Positions 43,211 through 52,512 are shown, numbered from the stretch's first letter. The stretch: 64,000 nt of DNA from an uncultured Bacteroidales bacterium (GCA_947074145.1 CAMTOJ010000006.1:1-64000), one strand, 5' to 3'. Notes: generated by a model from the sequence alone, not told the origin. Translations and numbers: made by a program.

Positions 43211-45232
43211 ATGAAAAGAAAATCTTTATTTTCCATAGCGGCAGCTGTGCTCCTATTTACTGTTAACACAACCGATATATCGGCTAAGACCAAAGCTGCA
43301 GAAAATATCTTTGTGATAGAGGAACCTGACTACAAAACCAACCCATATACGGGTATGAGCAGAAAACATTGGATGGATGCAGCCAAATATCTTTTAAATG
43401 GTGCATTCAGTTACATCAAAACAATTGATGATCCGATGAAGTTTCCTAAACATCTTGAGAAGGCATATCCTCATACGGAGGGCCAATTAGCTACAGAAAA
43501 ACTTGAGGGACTTTGTAGAACTCTATTTATCGCAGCTCCAATTCTTAAAGAGGAGCCGGATCTTGTACTAAATGGAATAAAAGTCGCAGATTACTACCGT
43601 CATCAAATACTCAACCTGATTAATCCTAATCATCCAAGTTATATCAAACATCGTGGCAACGGTGGTCCGAGTCAAATACTTGTAGAGTTTGGTGCACTTG
43701 CAATTTCTCTTTCGGTTACAGATAATGTACTTTGGAATTCATTTACAAAAGAACAACAAGATGCTATAGCTGCTATGATGATAAGTTATGGCGATGGTCC
43801 GACTATCAATTCAAACTGGCGTTTTTTCAATATTTTCGTTTTGAGTTTCTTCAAAGAGAAAGGATATCCTATCAATGAAGCACGTATGATTGAGAATCTT
43901 GATAAAGTTCTTGATTTTTATCGTGGTAACGGATGGTATAACGATGCTCCTGCTTATGATTATTATAGTATGTGGGCTTTTCAAATGTACGGTCCGGTAT
44001 GGGCACATCTATATGGATATAAACAATATCCTGAATATGCCGATTATTTTATCACAAATCTTAGTGAAATGACAACTAATTATCCTTATATGTTCAACCG
44101 TGACGGACATATGAACATGTGGGGAAGAAGTATAAGTTATCGTTTCGGAGCAATCGCACCACTTCCGTTACTTACATATACAGATAATCCAAATGTAAAT
44201 TTAGGATGGCTTCGTTATATCTCATCAAGCACTCTTCTTCAGTTCCTTCAAAATCCTGATTTCATGGAAGACAATGTTCCTACACTCGGATTTTATGGGA
44301 AATTTGCTCCGGCAGTACAGATTTATAGCTGTCGCGGTAGTGTATATTGGGCAGGAAAAGCATTTTTTATTCTTTCAGTAATGCCTGAAGATGATCCTTT
44401 CTGGCATAGCAAAGAGAATATTGATCCTTGGAATAAAGAATTGAAAAAAGGAAATGTTTATAATAAATTCCAACCCGGATCAAACTTGTTGATCACAAAC
44501 TATCCTAATAGTGGATCTTCAGAGATGCGTTCTTGGTGTCATGAATCGGTTGCAAGTGATTGGCAGAAATTCCGTAGTACAGAGAATTACAATAAACTTG
44601 CCTACAACACCGATTTCCCTTGGATGGCTGATGGCGAAAACGGAGAGATCTCAATGAACTACGGTGTGAAAAATAATAAAGGACAATGGGAAGTTTTACG
44701 ACTTTATACATTCAAAAGTTATGACAATGGTATATATCGTCGTGATGCAGTGTTAGAAACAAATAAAGATATCAAATTCCAGCTTGTAGATATACCGTTG
44801 GCAAATGGTATACTTCGTGTGGATAAAGTTACAACTCCGGTAAAAACAAATATAACTCTTGGACATTATTCTCTTCCTGAGTATGAAACTCCTATTACAG
44901 GTATGATTAAACCTGTAAAAGATCAGACAGTTTATACAATTAACAATAGCAAATATGAGCTTGCAATGATACCTCTTGCGGGATGGGAAACATCAAGAGC
45001 CGTAAGAGCAAAAGGTATACATCCCCTTAGTGAAAATTGTGAAACTCTAATGAGTTATGATAGAGTGGAAACACAAGAGATTTACATAACTCTTCAACTT
45101 TGGAAAAAAGGTGGAAAATCACTTTCAAAGAAAGAGCTTACTCCTGTAAAAAAATATATTATATCAGATGATAAAAAATTGGTAGAGATCTATTTTAGCG
45201 ACAATACCAAAAAGGTTATCTATTTCGAATAA
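43211..45232 (+). CDS. secreted DUF2264 protein
   Basis: The 673-residue protein has a signal peptide (SIAAAVLLFTVNTTDISA). It has a DUF2264 domain over most of its length, an alpha-barrel-type fold seen in carbohydrate-degrading loci. Motifs include YTGMSRKHWMDAAKYLLNGAF, HTEGQLATEKLEGLCRTLF, NSNWRFFNIFVLSFFKEKGY, DGHMNMWGRSISYRFG and SCRGSVYWAGKAFF. The C-terminal part is beta-rich. Such proteins are often encoded in polysaccharide-utilisation loci and may act on uronic-acid-containing glycans, but catalytic residues cannot be assigned. Here it stands alone with its own promoter and terminator and no SusC/SusD pair nearby. Confidence 0.87.
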   Translation: MKRKSLFSIAAAVLLFTVNTTDISAKTKAAENIFVIEEPDYKTNPYTGMSRKHWMDAAKYLLNGAFSYIKTIDDPMKFPKHLEKAYPHTEGQLATEKLEGLCRTLFIAAPILKEEPDLVLNGIKVADYYRHQILNLINPNHPSYIKHRGNGGPSQILVEFGALAISLSVTDNVLWNSFTKEQQDAIAAMMISYGDGPTINSNWRFFNIFVLSFFKEKGYPINEARMIENLDKVLDFYRGNGWYNDAPAYDYYSMWAFQMYGPVWAHLYGYKQYPEYADYFITNLSEMTTNYPYMFNRDGHMNMWGRSISYRFGAIAPLPLLTYTDNPNVNLGWLRYISSSTLLQFLQNPDFMEDNVPTLGFYGKFAPAVQIYSCRGSVYWAGKAFFILSVMPEDDPFWHSKENIDPWNKELKKGNVYNKFQPGSNLLITNYPNSGSSEMRSWCHESVASDWQKFRSTENYNKLAYNTDFPWMADGENGEISMNYGVKNNKGQWEVLRLYTFKSYDNGIYRRDAVLETNKDIKFQLVDIPLANGILRVDKVTTPVKTNITLGHYSLPEYETPITGMIKPVKDQTVYTINNSKYELAMIPLAGWETSRAVRAKGIHPLSENCETLMSYDRVETQEIYITLQLWKKGGKSLSKKELTPVKKYIISDDKKLVEIYFSDNTKKVIYFE

Positions 45233-45257
45233 GATTTTTTTAACTATTGATATCAAT

Positions 45258-45295
45258 AAAAAGATCCGGATGATTTTTCATTCGGATCTTTTTAT
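45258..45295 (+). terminator. terminator after the DUF2264 gene
   Basis: AAAAAGATCCG and CGGATCTTTTT form an 11-bp stem and lead into TATTTTAT. Confidence 0.9.
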
Positions 45296-45467
45296 TTTAT
45301 TATCATAAATCAAATGAGACAAGTTTAATAAGACCTGTTGAAAAGAGTAGTCTATATAATTTATAAGTTAATATTAATCGAGTCAACTTACTTTGAGAAT
45401 AAGAGATTTAAGAGTTAAAGAAGAGAGATAAACAATTCTTTTTTTGAAAAAAAATCCCTTAAAGACA
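45296..45467. other. intergenic, left of the 22-bp repeat element
   Basis: AT-rich sequence with no gene or structure recognised. Confidence 0.4.
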
Positions 45468-45565
45468 TTTTTGCTGCTCCTTGCTAGTTATCAACTGATA
45501 ACTAGCAAATTATCAGTCGATAACTAGCAAGTTATCAGTTGATAATTAGTTAAGAGCAGCAAAAA
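45468..45565. repeat. composite repeat: three 22-bp palindromic units inside a 12-bp inverted repeat
   Basis: TTTTTGCTGCTC (45468-45479) and GAGCAGCAAAAA (45554-45565) are exact inverted repeats. Inside are three tandem 22-base units, 45487-45508, 45509-45530 and 45531-45552. Each has the form TTATCA, two bases, TGATAA (the middle unit slightly altered) followed by an ACTAGCAA-like linker. A CTTGCTA precedes the first unit and is the complement of the linker. The whole could fold into several alternative hairpins. No flanking gene explains it. Confidence 0.93.
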
Positions 45566-45760
45566 GAGCATTGAAAAAATAAAAATGAACAAATAGTGGG
45601 AAATAAATGATCAATTATAAAAATATATATGTTCAAATAATAAATTGATAAGCATTGTTGTGGGCAAACTATGCCGATTATAAAATAAAAATACCTATTC
45701 GATATAGACAATGATGTTAGAGCCGACAAAGAATAATTATTAATAAAAAATTATATCATT
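45566..45760. other. intergenic, right of the 22-bp repeat element
   Basis: No gene seen; no exact promoter match was found before the lipocalin ATG. Confidence 0.4.
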
Positions 45761-46210
45761 ATGGCTAATGAAGTTCAGACAGTTGAGTTTGTGGACCTGG
45801 AAAAATACTCCGGAATATGGTATGAGATAGCCAGATATCCGAAATGGTTTGAGAAGAAAATGACAAATGTCATAGCAGAATATATACCTGAAAAAGATTA
45901 TATCAAAGTAATAAATTCGGGTGTTCGAAGTGGTGAACGTCGAAGAGTTGAAGGTAAAGCGTATGTAGTAGAAAATACCGGTAATGCAGTCTTAAAAGTT
46001 AGCTTTTTTGGGCCTTTTAAAGGCGATTATCGTATTATTGATCTTGAACCGGATTATAAATGGGCTGTAGTATCGGATAAAAAAATGAAATCTTTATGGA
46101 TTCTTAGTCGCACAGCTCAACTTGATCAGAATATTTTGAAAGCTATTCTCGAGAGACTATCTCAAAAGGGATATGATCTTCAAAAACTTGAGTTTACTAA
46201 TCAGTCATAA
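45761..46210 (+). CDS. blc: lipocalin family protein (Blc-like)
   Basis: The 149-residue protein is a bacterial lipocalin that binds hydrophobic ligands in an eight-stranded barrel. The first structurally conserved region is LEKYSGIWYEIARYPKWFEK (G-x-W motif). The second block is VISDKK/VVSDKKMKSLWILSR, and the strand VEGKAYVVENTGNAVLKVSFFGPFKGDYRIIDLEPDYKWAVV matches the family core. Blc of E. coli is an outer-membrane lipoprotein, but this one has no signal peptide or lipobox, so it is probably cytoplasmic. A long inverted-repeat hairpin follows. Confidence 0.92.
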   Translation: MANEVQTVEFVDLEKYSGIWYEIARYPKWFEKKMTNVIAEYIPEKDYIKVINSGVRSGERRRVEGKAYVVENTGNAVLKVSFFGPFKGDYRIIDLEPDYKWAVVSDKKMKSLWILSRTAQLDQNILKAILERLSQKGYDLQKLEFTNQS

Positions 46211-46319
46211 GATGGAAAAACAAGGTCATGGAATAATAGAGTAACAACAAAATAGTGTGATAGGTGTATAATGTAAAAAGTTTACAAGGTAAAAGAAACT
46301 AAATAATAAGGTAATAAAG

Positions 46320-46362
46320 AAACGAAGTAACTTAGAACCGAATTTTCTAAGTTACTTCGTTT
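46320..46362. terminator. long perfect hairpin between the lipocalin and ruvB genes
   Basis: An 18-bp perfect stem begins AACGAAGTAACTTAGAA at 46321 and closes at 46345-46361. The seven-base loop makes it a probable bidirectional transcription barrier between convergent genes, although the T tract is short. Confidence 0.75.
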
Positions 46363-46438
46363 AGAGATGGTAAGATGAATAGATCTCACCCGGTATTTTT
46401 ATTCATGTCATCTTGTAAGAGAAGACGAAATTAGTGTA

Positions 46439-47464
46439 TTAAAAAATGAATCCGTCTTTAAGTTTTCCGCTTTTGCCAAGATGTTTATATGCAAGGTCGG
46501 TCACTTCACGGCCTCGAGGAGTACGTTTAAGAAATCCCTCTTTAATAAGATATGGTTCATAAACCTCTTCAAGAGTACCGGGGTCTTCACTAAGAGCTGT
46601 AGCAATAGTTGAAAGCCCAACAGGTCCACCGCCGAATTTATCTATTATTGTTAGCAATATCTTGTTGTCTATTTCATCAAGACCATATTGATCGATGTTA
46701 AGAGCCTCAAGAGCATATTTTGATATTTTTATATCGATATTCCCGTTCCCTTTTACCATTGCGAAATCTCTCACTCTTCGAAGTAAAGCATTTGCAATAC
46801 GAGGTGTACCGCGGCTACGAAGAGCAATCTCAATAGCAGCTTCTTCTGTACATTTTACTCCTAAAATTGATGCAGAACGACCCACGATAGACGACAAAAC
46901 ATTGTTGTCATAATATTCAAGGTGAGAGTTTATACCGAATCTGGCTCTAAGAGGAGATGTAAGAAGTCCGCTTCTTGTAGTAGCACCCACAAGAGTAAAC
47001 GGATTAAGATCAATCTGAATTGAACGAGCACTCGGACCCTTATCAATCATTATATCAATCCTGTAGTCCTCCATAGCGGAATAAAGATATTCCTCAACAA
47101 TGGGACTTAGACGATGTATCTCGTCAATAAAAAGCACATCATTAGGTTCAAGACTTGTCAGAAGTCCGGCCAGATCACCGGGTTTGTCAAGCACAGGACC
47201 CGAAGTAACTTTAAATCCAACGCCAAGTTCGTTGGCGATAATGTTGGAAAGAGTAGTCTTTCCCAATCCCGGAGGTCCGTGAAGAAGAGTATGATCGAGA
47301 GCTTCCTCTCTCATTTTAGCTGCCTGGACAAAAATCTTAAGATTTTCGACAATCTTCTCTTGTCCGGAAAAATCTTCAAATCTTAAGGGTCGAAGAGCTT
47401 TATCTATATCTTTTTCCCGATCGGGAACAGAAGAGTTTCTTATATCAAAATCGTTATCATTCAT
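46439..47464 (-). CDS. ruvB: Holliday junction branch-migration helicase RuvB
   Basis: RuvB is the hexameric AAA+ motor that migrates Holliday junctions with RuvA. The 341-residue protein has the N-terminal [18 protein letters not shown], Walker [10 protein letters not shown] and Walker [11 protein letters not shown]. The beta-hairpin that contacts RuvA ([24 protein letters not shown]) and sensor and arginine-finger segments ([23 protein letters not shown]) are also present, with a winged-helix C-terminus ([21 protein letters not shown]). The frame extends to 47494, but the ATG at 47464 ([12 protein letters not shown]) gives a family-length protein. It is monocistronic as far as seen. Confidence 0.96.
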   Translation of the reverse strand: MNDNDFDIRNSSVPDREKDIDKALRPLRFEDFSGQEKIVENLKIFVQAAKMREEALDHTLLHGPPGLGKTTLSNIIANELGVGFKVTSGPVLDKPGDLAGLLTSLEPNDVLFIDEIHRLSPIVEEYLYSAMEDYRIDIMIDKGPSARSIQIDLNPFTLVGATTRSGLLTSPLRARFGINSHLEYYDNNVLSSIVGRSASILGVKCTEEAAIEIALRSRGTPRIANALLRRVRDFAMVKGNGNIDIKISKYALEALNIDQYGLDEIDNKILLTIIDKFGGGPVGLSTIATALSEDPGTLEEVYEPYLIKEGFLKRTPRGREVTDLAYKHLGKSGKLKDGFIF

Positions 47465-47560
47465 ATATTTTTCACATAAAATGTGATTAAGCAAAAAAAT
47501 AGATCTAAATGTTTATCTGACTATAAATATAATCAAAAAACATCCATCTTCATTCTGTTA

Positions 47561-47568
47561 CAAAGATA
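47561..47568 (-). promoter_or_regulatory. -7 element before ruvB
   Basis: CAAAGATA on plus is TATCTTTG on minus, an exact -7 match about 100 bases upstream of the ATG. No -33 partner was found. Confidence 0.45.
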
Positions 47569-47635
47569 AGCGATGAATGATGATTTAGAAGGTGAGGAAA
47601 AAGTAAAAAAATGAAATGAATAATATAGAATAAAC

Positions 47636-48604
47636 TTATAGCATAAATTTGCATAAAATTCGTCCTAAAGATTCGTTAAGAGAACAAATCTTGAAGAAAC
47701 GAAGCATTCTTTTTCCATAAATAATTTTCAGCGAAGGATGTTCATTAAGAATCTGCAATGCCTCCGTACTTCTATCTTTAGCAGAATCGAAACATCTGTA
47801 AGTAAAACATTTTATTATAGACTGAAGTCTTAGAGATGCTATACACTCTTTTAATTGAGGATATTCCAGTTTATCCTTTAGAAAATCTTCAATTAAACGT
47901 GGATATGTGATAAGATCGAAATAACTTTTCTGAGAAAAACAGCGACGTTTTTCCTCCGGTGCCTTTCTTATATAATGTTTCAGTACAGGTTTGGAGTTTA
48001 GTTTTACAATCTTTTTTGAGAAATAAGCAAGTTGAGTTGTAAGTAGTGCATCCTCACCAAGGAAAAGATTGGAATCAAACTTTATTTTGAAATTAGAATA
48101 AAGCGAACGCTTATGAAGTACACTCCATATCATCCAATAGTTTTGTCGAAGATAAAGAGTTCTTATGAAATCTATCCCCGAAAGACGAACAAATCGCATC
48201 GACGCAGATTCCTTCTCCATGCCGTTGTAAGCATGATTTACAATGAAATTTAGAACGACCATGTCTGCATCACATTCTTGAGCTTTACCATAAAGAAGTT
48301 CAAGTGCATCATGCTCAAGAGTATCATCTCCATCAAGATGAAGGATATACTCTCCCTTAGCAAAATTTAACCCTGCTTTACGTGCCATTGGAAGCCCTTC
48401 ATTCGACTTATTAATAAGTTTTATGCGGGGATCCTTATCCATAAAACGAAGAATGATGTCACTTGTATTGTCTGTGCTACCTCCCTCGACCACTATTACC
48501 TCAATATCTTTCAGTGTTTGTCCTAAAACGGATTCAAGACATGCTGAAATGTGATTTCCCTGATTTATAACAGGGATAATAACAGATACTTTGACTGAAT
48601 TCAT
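47636..48604 (-). CDS. glycosyltransferase family 2
   Basis: The 322-residue protein has the GT-A fold of family 2. It starts VKVSVIIPVINQGNHISACLESVLGQTLKDIEVIVVEGGSTDNTS, followed by LDGDD (the DXD-type metal/nucleotide-sugar motif, near residue 93). The C-terminal part contains helices around YFDLITYPRLIEDFLK. No membrane segment is seen, so it is cytoplasmic or peripheral. It lies 140 bases from ruvB, and a cluster of glycosyltransferases follows across an intergenic gap. A role in surface polysaccharide assembly is inferred; donor and acceptor are unknown. Confidence 0.9.
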   Translation of the reverse strand: MNSVKVSVIIPVINQGNHISACLESVLGQTLKDIEVIVVEGGSTDNTSDIILRFMDKDPRIKLINKSNEGLPMARKAGLNFAKGEYILHLDGDDTLEHDALELLYGKAQECDADMVVLNFIVNHAYNGMEKESASMRFVRLSGIDFIRTLYLRQNYWMIWSVLHKRSLYSNFKIKFDSNLFLGEDALLTTQLAYFSKKIVKLNSKPVLKHYIRKAPEEKRRCFSQKSYFDLITYPRLIEDFLKDKLEYPQLKECIASLRLQSIIKCFTYRCFDSAKDRSTEALQILNEHPSLKIIYGKRMLRFFKICSLNESLGRILCKFML

Positions 48605-49008
48605 AACTCTTAATTTAAGTAACTGTATTTTTCATGATTGTGTTAGATAATTCCTATACTTCAACGAAGTATTATTAAATCAGTTCTTATAAACAAAAAA
48701 ATTAAATAATAATTAGCACTCGCGTAAAACACTGCAACATAATAAGATGCAAATATATACGAAAATGGGAAAAATGAAATATTCCCATGAATAAAAAATG
48801 CATGTTTATTGTTAATTATAATAGTTATGTGAATTAGAGGCAAAATTAACCAAATATTATCGCGTTTTCATATCAATTTATAAAAGGGATTAATTTGTAA
48901 ACAAAAGATATTCAGCTGATTTATTTAAAATAGCGAAAAAAGAAAAATAAATAAACAAATCATCAATTTTATTTTTCTAATACTATATAATTCAATATAG
49001 TATTTAGA
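48605..49008. other. divergent intergenic region in the polysaccharide cluster
   Basis: It is very AT-rich and has no gene. It holds the -7 match for the GT2 gene (48750-48757, minus); no clear promoter is seen for the gene at 49009. Confidence 0.45.
48750..48757 (-). promoter_or_regulatory. -7 element of the GT2 gene
   Basis: CAAATATA on plus is TATATTTG on minus. The start would lie about 140 bases upstream of the ATG at 48604. No -33 partner is visible. Confidence 0.4.
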
Positions 49009-50064
49009 ATGGCGACAACTCCTAGTATAATAATTGATTGTGATAAGATGAAATATGCCAATACGGGACTATTTTCTTTTTGTTATTATTTAATTACAGA
49101 ACTCAATAAAGTGGCTGAAAAGTATGATGAAACAATTGCCGTTTTTGCACCTGATAAAGTAAGACAAAGAGAACATTTTCCTGAGAGTGTAAAATTTATA
49201 TCGAGCAAAACATGGAACAAATATTACTTACATTTACCTTCTCACTATAAAGTTTGGCACTCAACTTTTCAATTAGGTAAATATTGGCCGAAAAACGATA
49301 TACCCAAGATACTAACAATACATGATTTGAATTTTCTTTATCACGGAGATGATAAAGAGTATGACTATAGTCTTAGCATTTTAAGAAAAAATGTAAAGAG
49401 GGCAGATAAGATTATAACAATATCTGAATTTTCGAAAAACGACATATTGCGATATCTAAATGTTGAAGATAAGAAAGTTGAAGTTATTTATAACGGATGC
49501 AACTATTTTCATGGAGAACTTGTTGCTCCCGCAGAACAGCATCGAGCGTTCCTGTTTTCAGTAGGAACAATATTGCCGAAAAAGAATTTTCATGTTCTTC
49601 CGTGTCTTCTCAAAGACAATGATCTTGATCTTATTATAGCAGGAAACACAAGTGATTACTGTAACGTAATAATGAGAGAGGCAAAAAAATGGAATGTCGA
49701 GAACAGAGTTAAGATTGTGGGACCAATCTCAGAGGGAATGAAACATTGGTATTTAAAAAACTGTTATGCCTTTGTTTATCCCTCTATTGCCGAAGGATTT
49801 GGTTTGCCGGTTGTGGAGGCTATGAATTATGGCGTTCCGGTATTTCTTTCACGCCATACGAGTTTGCCGGAGGTAGGAGGAGAAACGGCTATATATTTCA
49901 ATCGTGAATTTGATCCCGAAATGATGCAATTTGAATTTCTACGCGGAATAAACAACTATAACAGCGATTCGAAAGTTAAGGAAAAAATAAAGGAGAGAGC
50001 TGGAATGTTTTCTTGGTCAACTGCTGCAAAACAATACTGGGATATATATAAAGAAATAACCTGA
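49009..50064 (+). CDS. glycosyltransferase family 4, paralogue A
   Basis: The 351-residue protein has the GT-B fold. A glycine-rich N-terminal segment is NTGLFSFCYYLITELNKVA, the interdomain linker region is LFSVGTILPKKNFHVLPCLL, and the nucleotide-sugar motif is PSIAEGFGLPVVEAMNYGVPVFLS with the paired Glu residues typical of GT4. It is arranged head-to-head in 3' orientation (convergent) with a close paralogue at 50118. The paralogues share a 73-base identical tract. Probable role: polysaccharide synthesis; donor and acceptor are not known. Confidence 0.9.
   Translation: MATTPSIIIDCDKMKYANTGLFSFCYYLITELNKVAEKYDETIAVFAPDKVRQREHFPESVKFISSKTWNKYYLHLPSHYKVWHSTFQLGKYWPKNDIPKILTIHDLNFLYHGDDKEYDYSLSILRKNVKRADKIITISEFSKNDILRYLNVEDKKVEVIYNGCNYFHGELVAPAEQHRAFLFSVGTILPKKNFHVLPCLLKDNDLDLIIAGNTSDYCNVIMREAKKWNVENRVKIVGPISEGMKHWYLKNCYAFVYPSIAEGFGLPVVEAMNYGVPVFLSRHTSLPEVGGETAIYFNREFDPEMMQFEFLRGINNYNSDSKVKEKIKERAGMFSWSTAAKQYWDIYKEIT
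49779..49851 (+). repeat. 73-base identical tract, copy 1
   Basis: This encodes SIAEGFGLPVVEAMNYGVPVFLS in the plus-strand glycosyltransferase. Its exact reverse complement is 50328-50400, in the convergent paralogue. Elsewhere the two genes differ. Confidence 0.97.
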
Positions 50065-50095
50065 ATATACTCAATAGGAATATATTCAGGTTATT
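50055..50095. terminator. bidirectional terminator-like hairpin between convergent glycosyltransferases
   Basis: AATAACCTGAATATA and TATATTCAGGTTATT form a perfect 15-bp stem with an 11-base loop. It starts inside the last codons of the plus-strand gene and includes its stop codon. Confidence 0.8.
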
Positions 50096-50117
50096 CTGAT
50101 ATCGGATATTATAATAA

Positions 50118-51173
50118 CTATAAAAGTTCTTTATATATCTTCCAATATTCTCGGGCTGCAGTGTCCCATGAGAATTTAGAAGATTGAGCTTTTATTTGCG
50201 TGCTCATATCCGTTTCTTTGTATTTTTTCAATCCTTCATTGAATTCATTTATCATCCCTTCAGGATCAAAGTCTTCGTTAAAATAGGTAGCAACATCTCC
50301 TCCAATTTCAGGAAGACTCGTATGCTTTGAAAGAAATACCGGAACGCCATAATTCATAGCCTCCACAACCGGCAAACCAAATCCTTCGGCAATAGAGGGA
50401 AAAACGAAAGCATAACAGTTCTTGAGATACCACTGTTTGTTGCTTTCATCAACCGGACCAATGATTTTAACCCTGTCACTTACACCCCATTTATGAGCTT
50501 CTTTCATGATCTGAAGAGAATAAGAGGAGATATTTCCTGCTATAATAAGATCAAGATCATTGTCTTTCAGAAGACACGGAAGAACATGAAAATTCTTCTT
50601 CGGAAGAATAGTTCCGAGAGAAAATATAAAAGGTCTTGTAGGTTTATTCAAAGGTTCGATGACAGGACCATCATATTTATGACATCCGTTATGAATCACT
50701 TCTACTTCTTTTCCGTTAAGATCGAGATGACTAAGTATATCTGATTTTGTAAATTCGGAGATTGCAACTATTCTATCTGCTCTTTCAATATTTCTTTTTA
50801 TATTTTTCATGCAGAATTCATAATCCTTTTCTCTCCTATGATAGAGAAAATTAAGATCGTGAATAGTAAGAACGTTTGATTGTACGTTTTTAGGCCAATA
50901 TAAACCAAGTTGAAAAGTAGAGTGCCAAACTTTATAATCGCCAGGTAAGTTGAGATAATATTTGTTCCACAAACGGCGTCTTACGTATGTTATATTTTTA
51001 TCAAAAAGATTGCGATCTAAAACTGATTGAGGTGCAAAAACAGATAAATATTCGTCCTCTTCAGTTGCGACTTTTCCTAAAGCAGTCGTTAGATAAAGAC
51101 AAAAAGAAAAAAGTCCTGTATTAGGTTTTTTCATCTTGTCGCAATCCAAAATTATTTTAGGAGAAATATCCAT
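50118..51173 (-). CDS. glycosyltransferase family 4, paralogue B
   Basis: The 351-residue protein has exactly the same length as the convergent paralogue A and high similarity: NTGLFSFCLYLTTALGKVA, LFSLGTILPKKNFHVLPCLL and PSIAEGFGLPVVEAMNYGVPVFLS are shared almost word for word. The nucleotide-sugar motif region is identical to A at DNA level for 73 bases, and a second tract (50533-50598) differs at very few positions. The N-terminal acceptor-binding half is more divergent, so acceptor specificity may differ. It has its own promoter at 51200-51230. Confidence 0.9.
   Translation of the reverse strand: MDISPKIILDCDKMKKPNTGLFSFCLYLTTALGKVATEEDEYLSVFAPQSVLDRNLFDKNITYVRRRLWNKYYLNLPGDYKVWHSTFQLGLYWPKNVQSNVLTIHDLNFLYHRREKDYEFCMKNIKRNIERADRIVAISEFTKSDILSHLDLNGKEVEVIHNGCHKYDGPVIEPLNKPTRPFIFSLGTILPKKNFHVLPCLLKDNDLDLIIAGNISSYSLQIMKEAHKWGVSDRVKIIGPVDESNKQWYLKNCYAFVFPSIAEGFGLPVVEAMNYGVPVFLSKHTSLPEIGGDVATYFNEDFDPEGMINEFNEGLKKYKETDMSTQIKAQSSKFSWDTAAREYWKIYKELL
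50328..50400 (-). repeat. 73-base identical tract, copy 2
   Basis: This is the exact reverse complement of 49779-49851 and encodes the same GT4 nucleotide-sugar motif in paralogue B. It forms an inverted-repeat pair with copy 1, 476 bases away. Confidence 0.97.
50533..50598 (-). repeat. second near-identical tract shared by the two paralogues
   Basis: It corresponds to 49581-49646 on the plus strand (encoding about KNFHVLPCLLKDNDLDLIIAG) with one or two mismatches. It again falls in a conserved catalytic-domain block. Confidence 0.85.
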
Positions 51174-51199
51174 ATAAATAAAGTTGTAATAATGTGGGC

Positions 51200-51230
51200 C
51201 AAAGATATGCTAAAAAAACAGTATACTCAA
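51200..51230 (-). promoter_or_regulatory. promoter of glycosyltransferase paralogue B
   Basis: On the minus strand TTG (51228-51230) and TATCTTTG (51200-51207) are 20 bases apart, a near-ideal Bacteroidetes promoter, 27 bases before the ATG. Confidence 0.75.
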
Positions 51231-51320
51231 TTATTTAATCAATAATGATTGTTTTTCTATTTATAAGAACAAAAAGCTACTATAATTATTCAATTATATA
51301 GAGAGGTAAAATCAAATTAA

Positions 51321-51328
51321 TATCTTTG
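51321..51328 (+). promoter_or_regulatory. -7 element before the third GT4 gene
   Basis: TATCTTTG is an exact -7 match 25 bases before the ATG at 51353. No TTG is at the expected -33 distance. Confidence 0.4.
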
Positions 51329-51352
51329 AATAAAAAAGCTTAAATAAAGAAA

Positions 51353-52480
51353 ATGAACATAGCTTTTGATGCCAAAAGGATCACCCATAATTCAACGGGA
51401 TTAGGAAATTACAGCAGATATATAGTTGATATATTATCGGATTATTATCCTGATAATAACTATTTGTTGTTTACACCTTCTCCGGGTCAGGAACGATTAA
51501 GAAGTAAACTCCCTCAAAAGGAAAATATCATATACAAATATCCCACCGGGATAAATAAGCATTTCAAATCATATTGGAGATCACGAAATATTTTACATGA
51601 TCTGAAACATGATCAAGTTGATATATATCATGGTCTTACAAACGAATTACCTGTCGGTATAGAGAAAAGCGGTATCCCGTCTATTGTGACTATTCATGAT
51701 CTGATATTTCTTAGATATCCACATTTTTATAAATATATAGACAGAAAAATCTATGATTATAAATTTAGAAAAGCATCAGAAACAGCTGATAAGGTTATTG
51801 CAGTAAGTGAGATGACACGTCGGGATATTATCAACTATTATGGTATTGATGAAAATAAGATAATTACTATTTATCAGGGATGTGACGATTCTTTCAGAAA
51901 AGATAGCAGTAAAGAGAAGAAAGAAGAGGTGAGAATTAAATATTCTCTTCCGCAAAGATATATTTTAAACGTAGGGACTATTGAGAACAGAAAAAATTTG
52001 ATGTTATTGATTAAAGCTCTTCCTCTGATAAAAGATAAAGCTATCAAGGTTGTGGTTGTTGGTCGCAAAACATCATATTTTGAAGATGTTGAAAAGTATA
52101 TAAACGAGCATAATCTTCAGGATCGAGTGTTATTTTTAAGTGGAATACCTTTTGATGAGTTACCTTGCATCTATCGAATGGCAACTTTATTTGTATATCC
52201 ATCTTTTTTTGAGGGTTTTGGAATTCCTATTATTGAGGCAATGTATTCAGGGATACCTGTAATAGGAGCCACAGGTTCCTGCCTTGAGGAAGCCGGAGGT
52301 CCTGATTCTTTGTATGTAGATCCTGAAAATGTGGGTCAACTTGTAACCTATATTAATGAATTGGTAAACGATGATGCTTTGAGAATGAAAATGATTGAGA
52401 ATGGATTGTCATATGTACAACGTTTCAATCCTGAAGTTATATCATCACAAATAATGACTCTATACAAAGGGCTTAAATAA
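51353..52480 (+). CDS. glycosyltransferase family 4
   Basis: The 375-residue GT-B protein starts MNIAFDAKRITHNSTGLGNYSRYI, a typical GT4 N-terminus. It has YILNVGTIENRKNLMLLIKAL in the hinge region and SFFEGFGIPIIEAMYSGIPVIGATGSCLEEAGG as the nucleotide-sugar/EX7E motif. It resembles mannosyl- or rhamnosyl-type transferases, but the donor is not determinable. It does not share the DNA tract found in the two 351-residue paralogues. It is followed 32 bases later by the flippase gene, so it probably belongs to the same operon. Confidence 0.9.
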   Translation: MNIAFDAKRITHNSTGLGNYSRYIVDILSDYYPDNNYLLFTPSPGQERLRSKLPQKENIIYKYPTGINKHFKSYWRSRNILHDLKHDQVDIYHGLTNELPVGIEKSGIPSIVTIHDLIFLRYPHFYKYIDRKIYDYKFRKASETADKVIAVSEMTRRDIINYYGIDENKIITIYQGCDDSFRKDSSKEKKEEVRIKYSLPQRYILNVGTIENRKNLMLLIKALPLIKDKAIKVVVVGRKTSYFEDVEKYINEHNLQDRVLFLSGIPFDELPCIYRMATLFVYPSFFEGFGIPIIEAMYSGIPVIGATGSCLEEAGGPDSLYVDPENVGQLVTYINELVNDDALRMKMIENGLSYVQRFNPEVISSQIMTLYKGLK

Positions 52481-52512
52481 ACGATTTAAAATCAAAAAAA
52501 TTACTTTAAAAT

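Noticed and set aside
45487-45552. Three 22-base repeats considered as a CRISPR array
   Set aside because: The units are contiguous with no spacers, are palindromic, and no cas genes are present.
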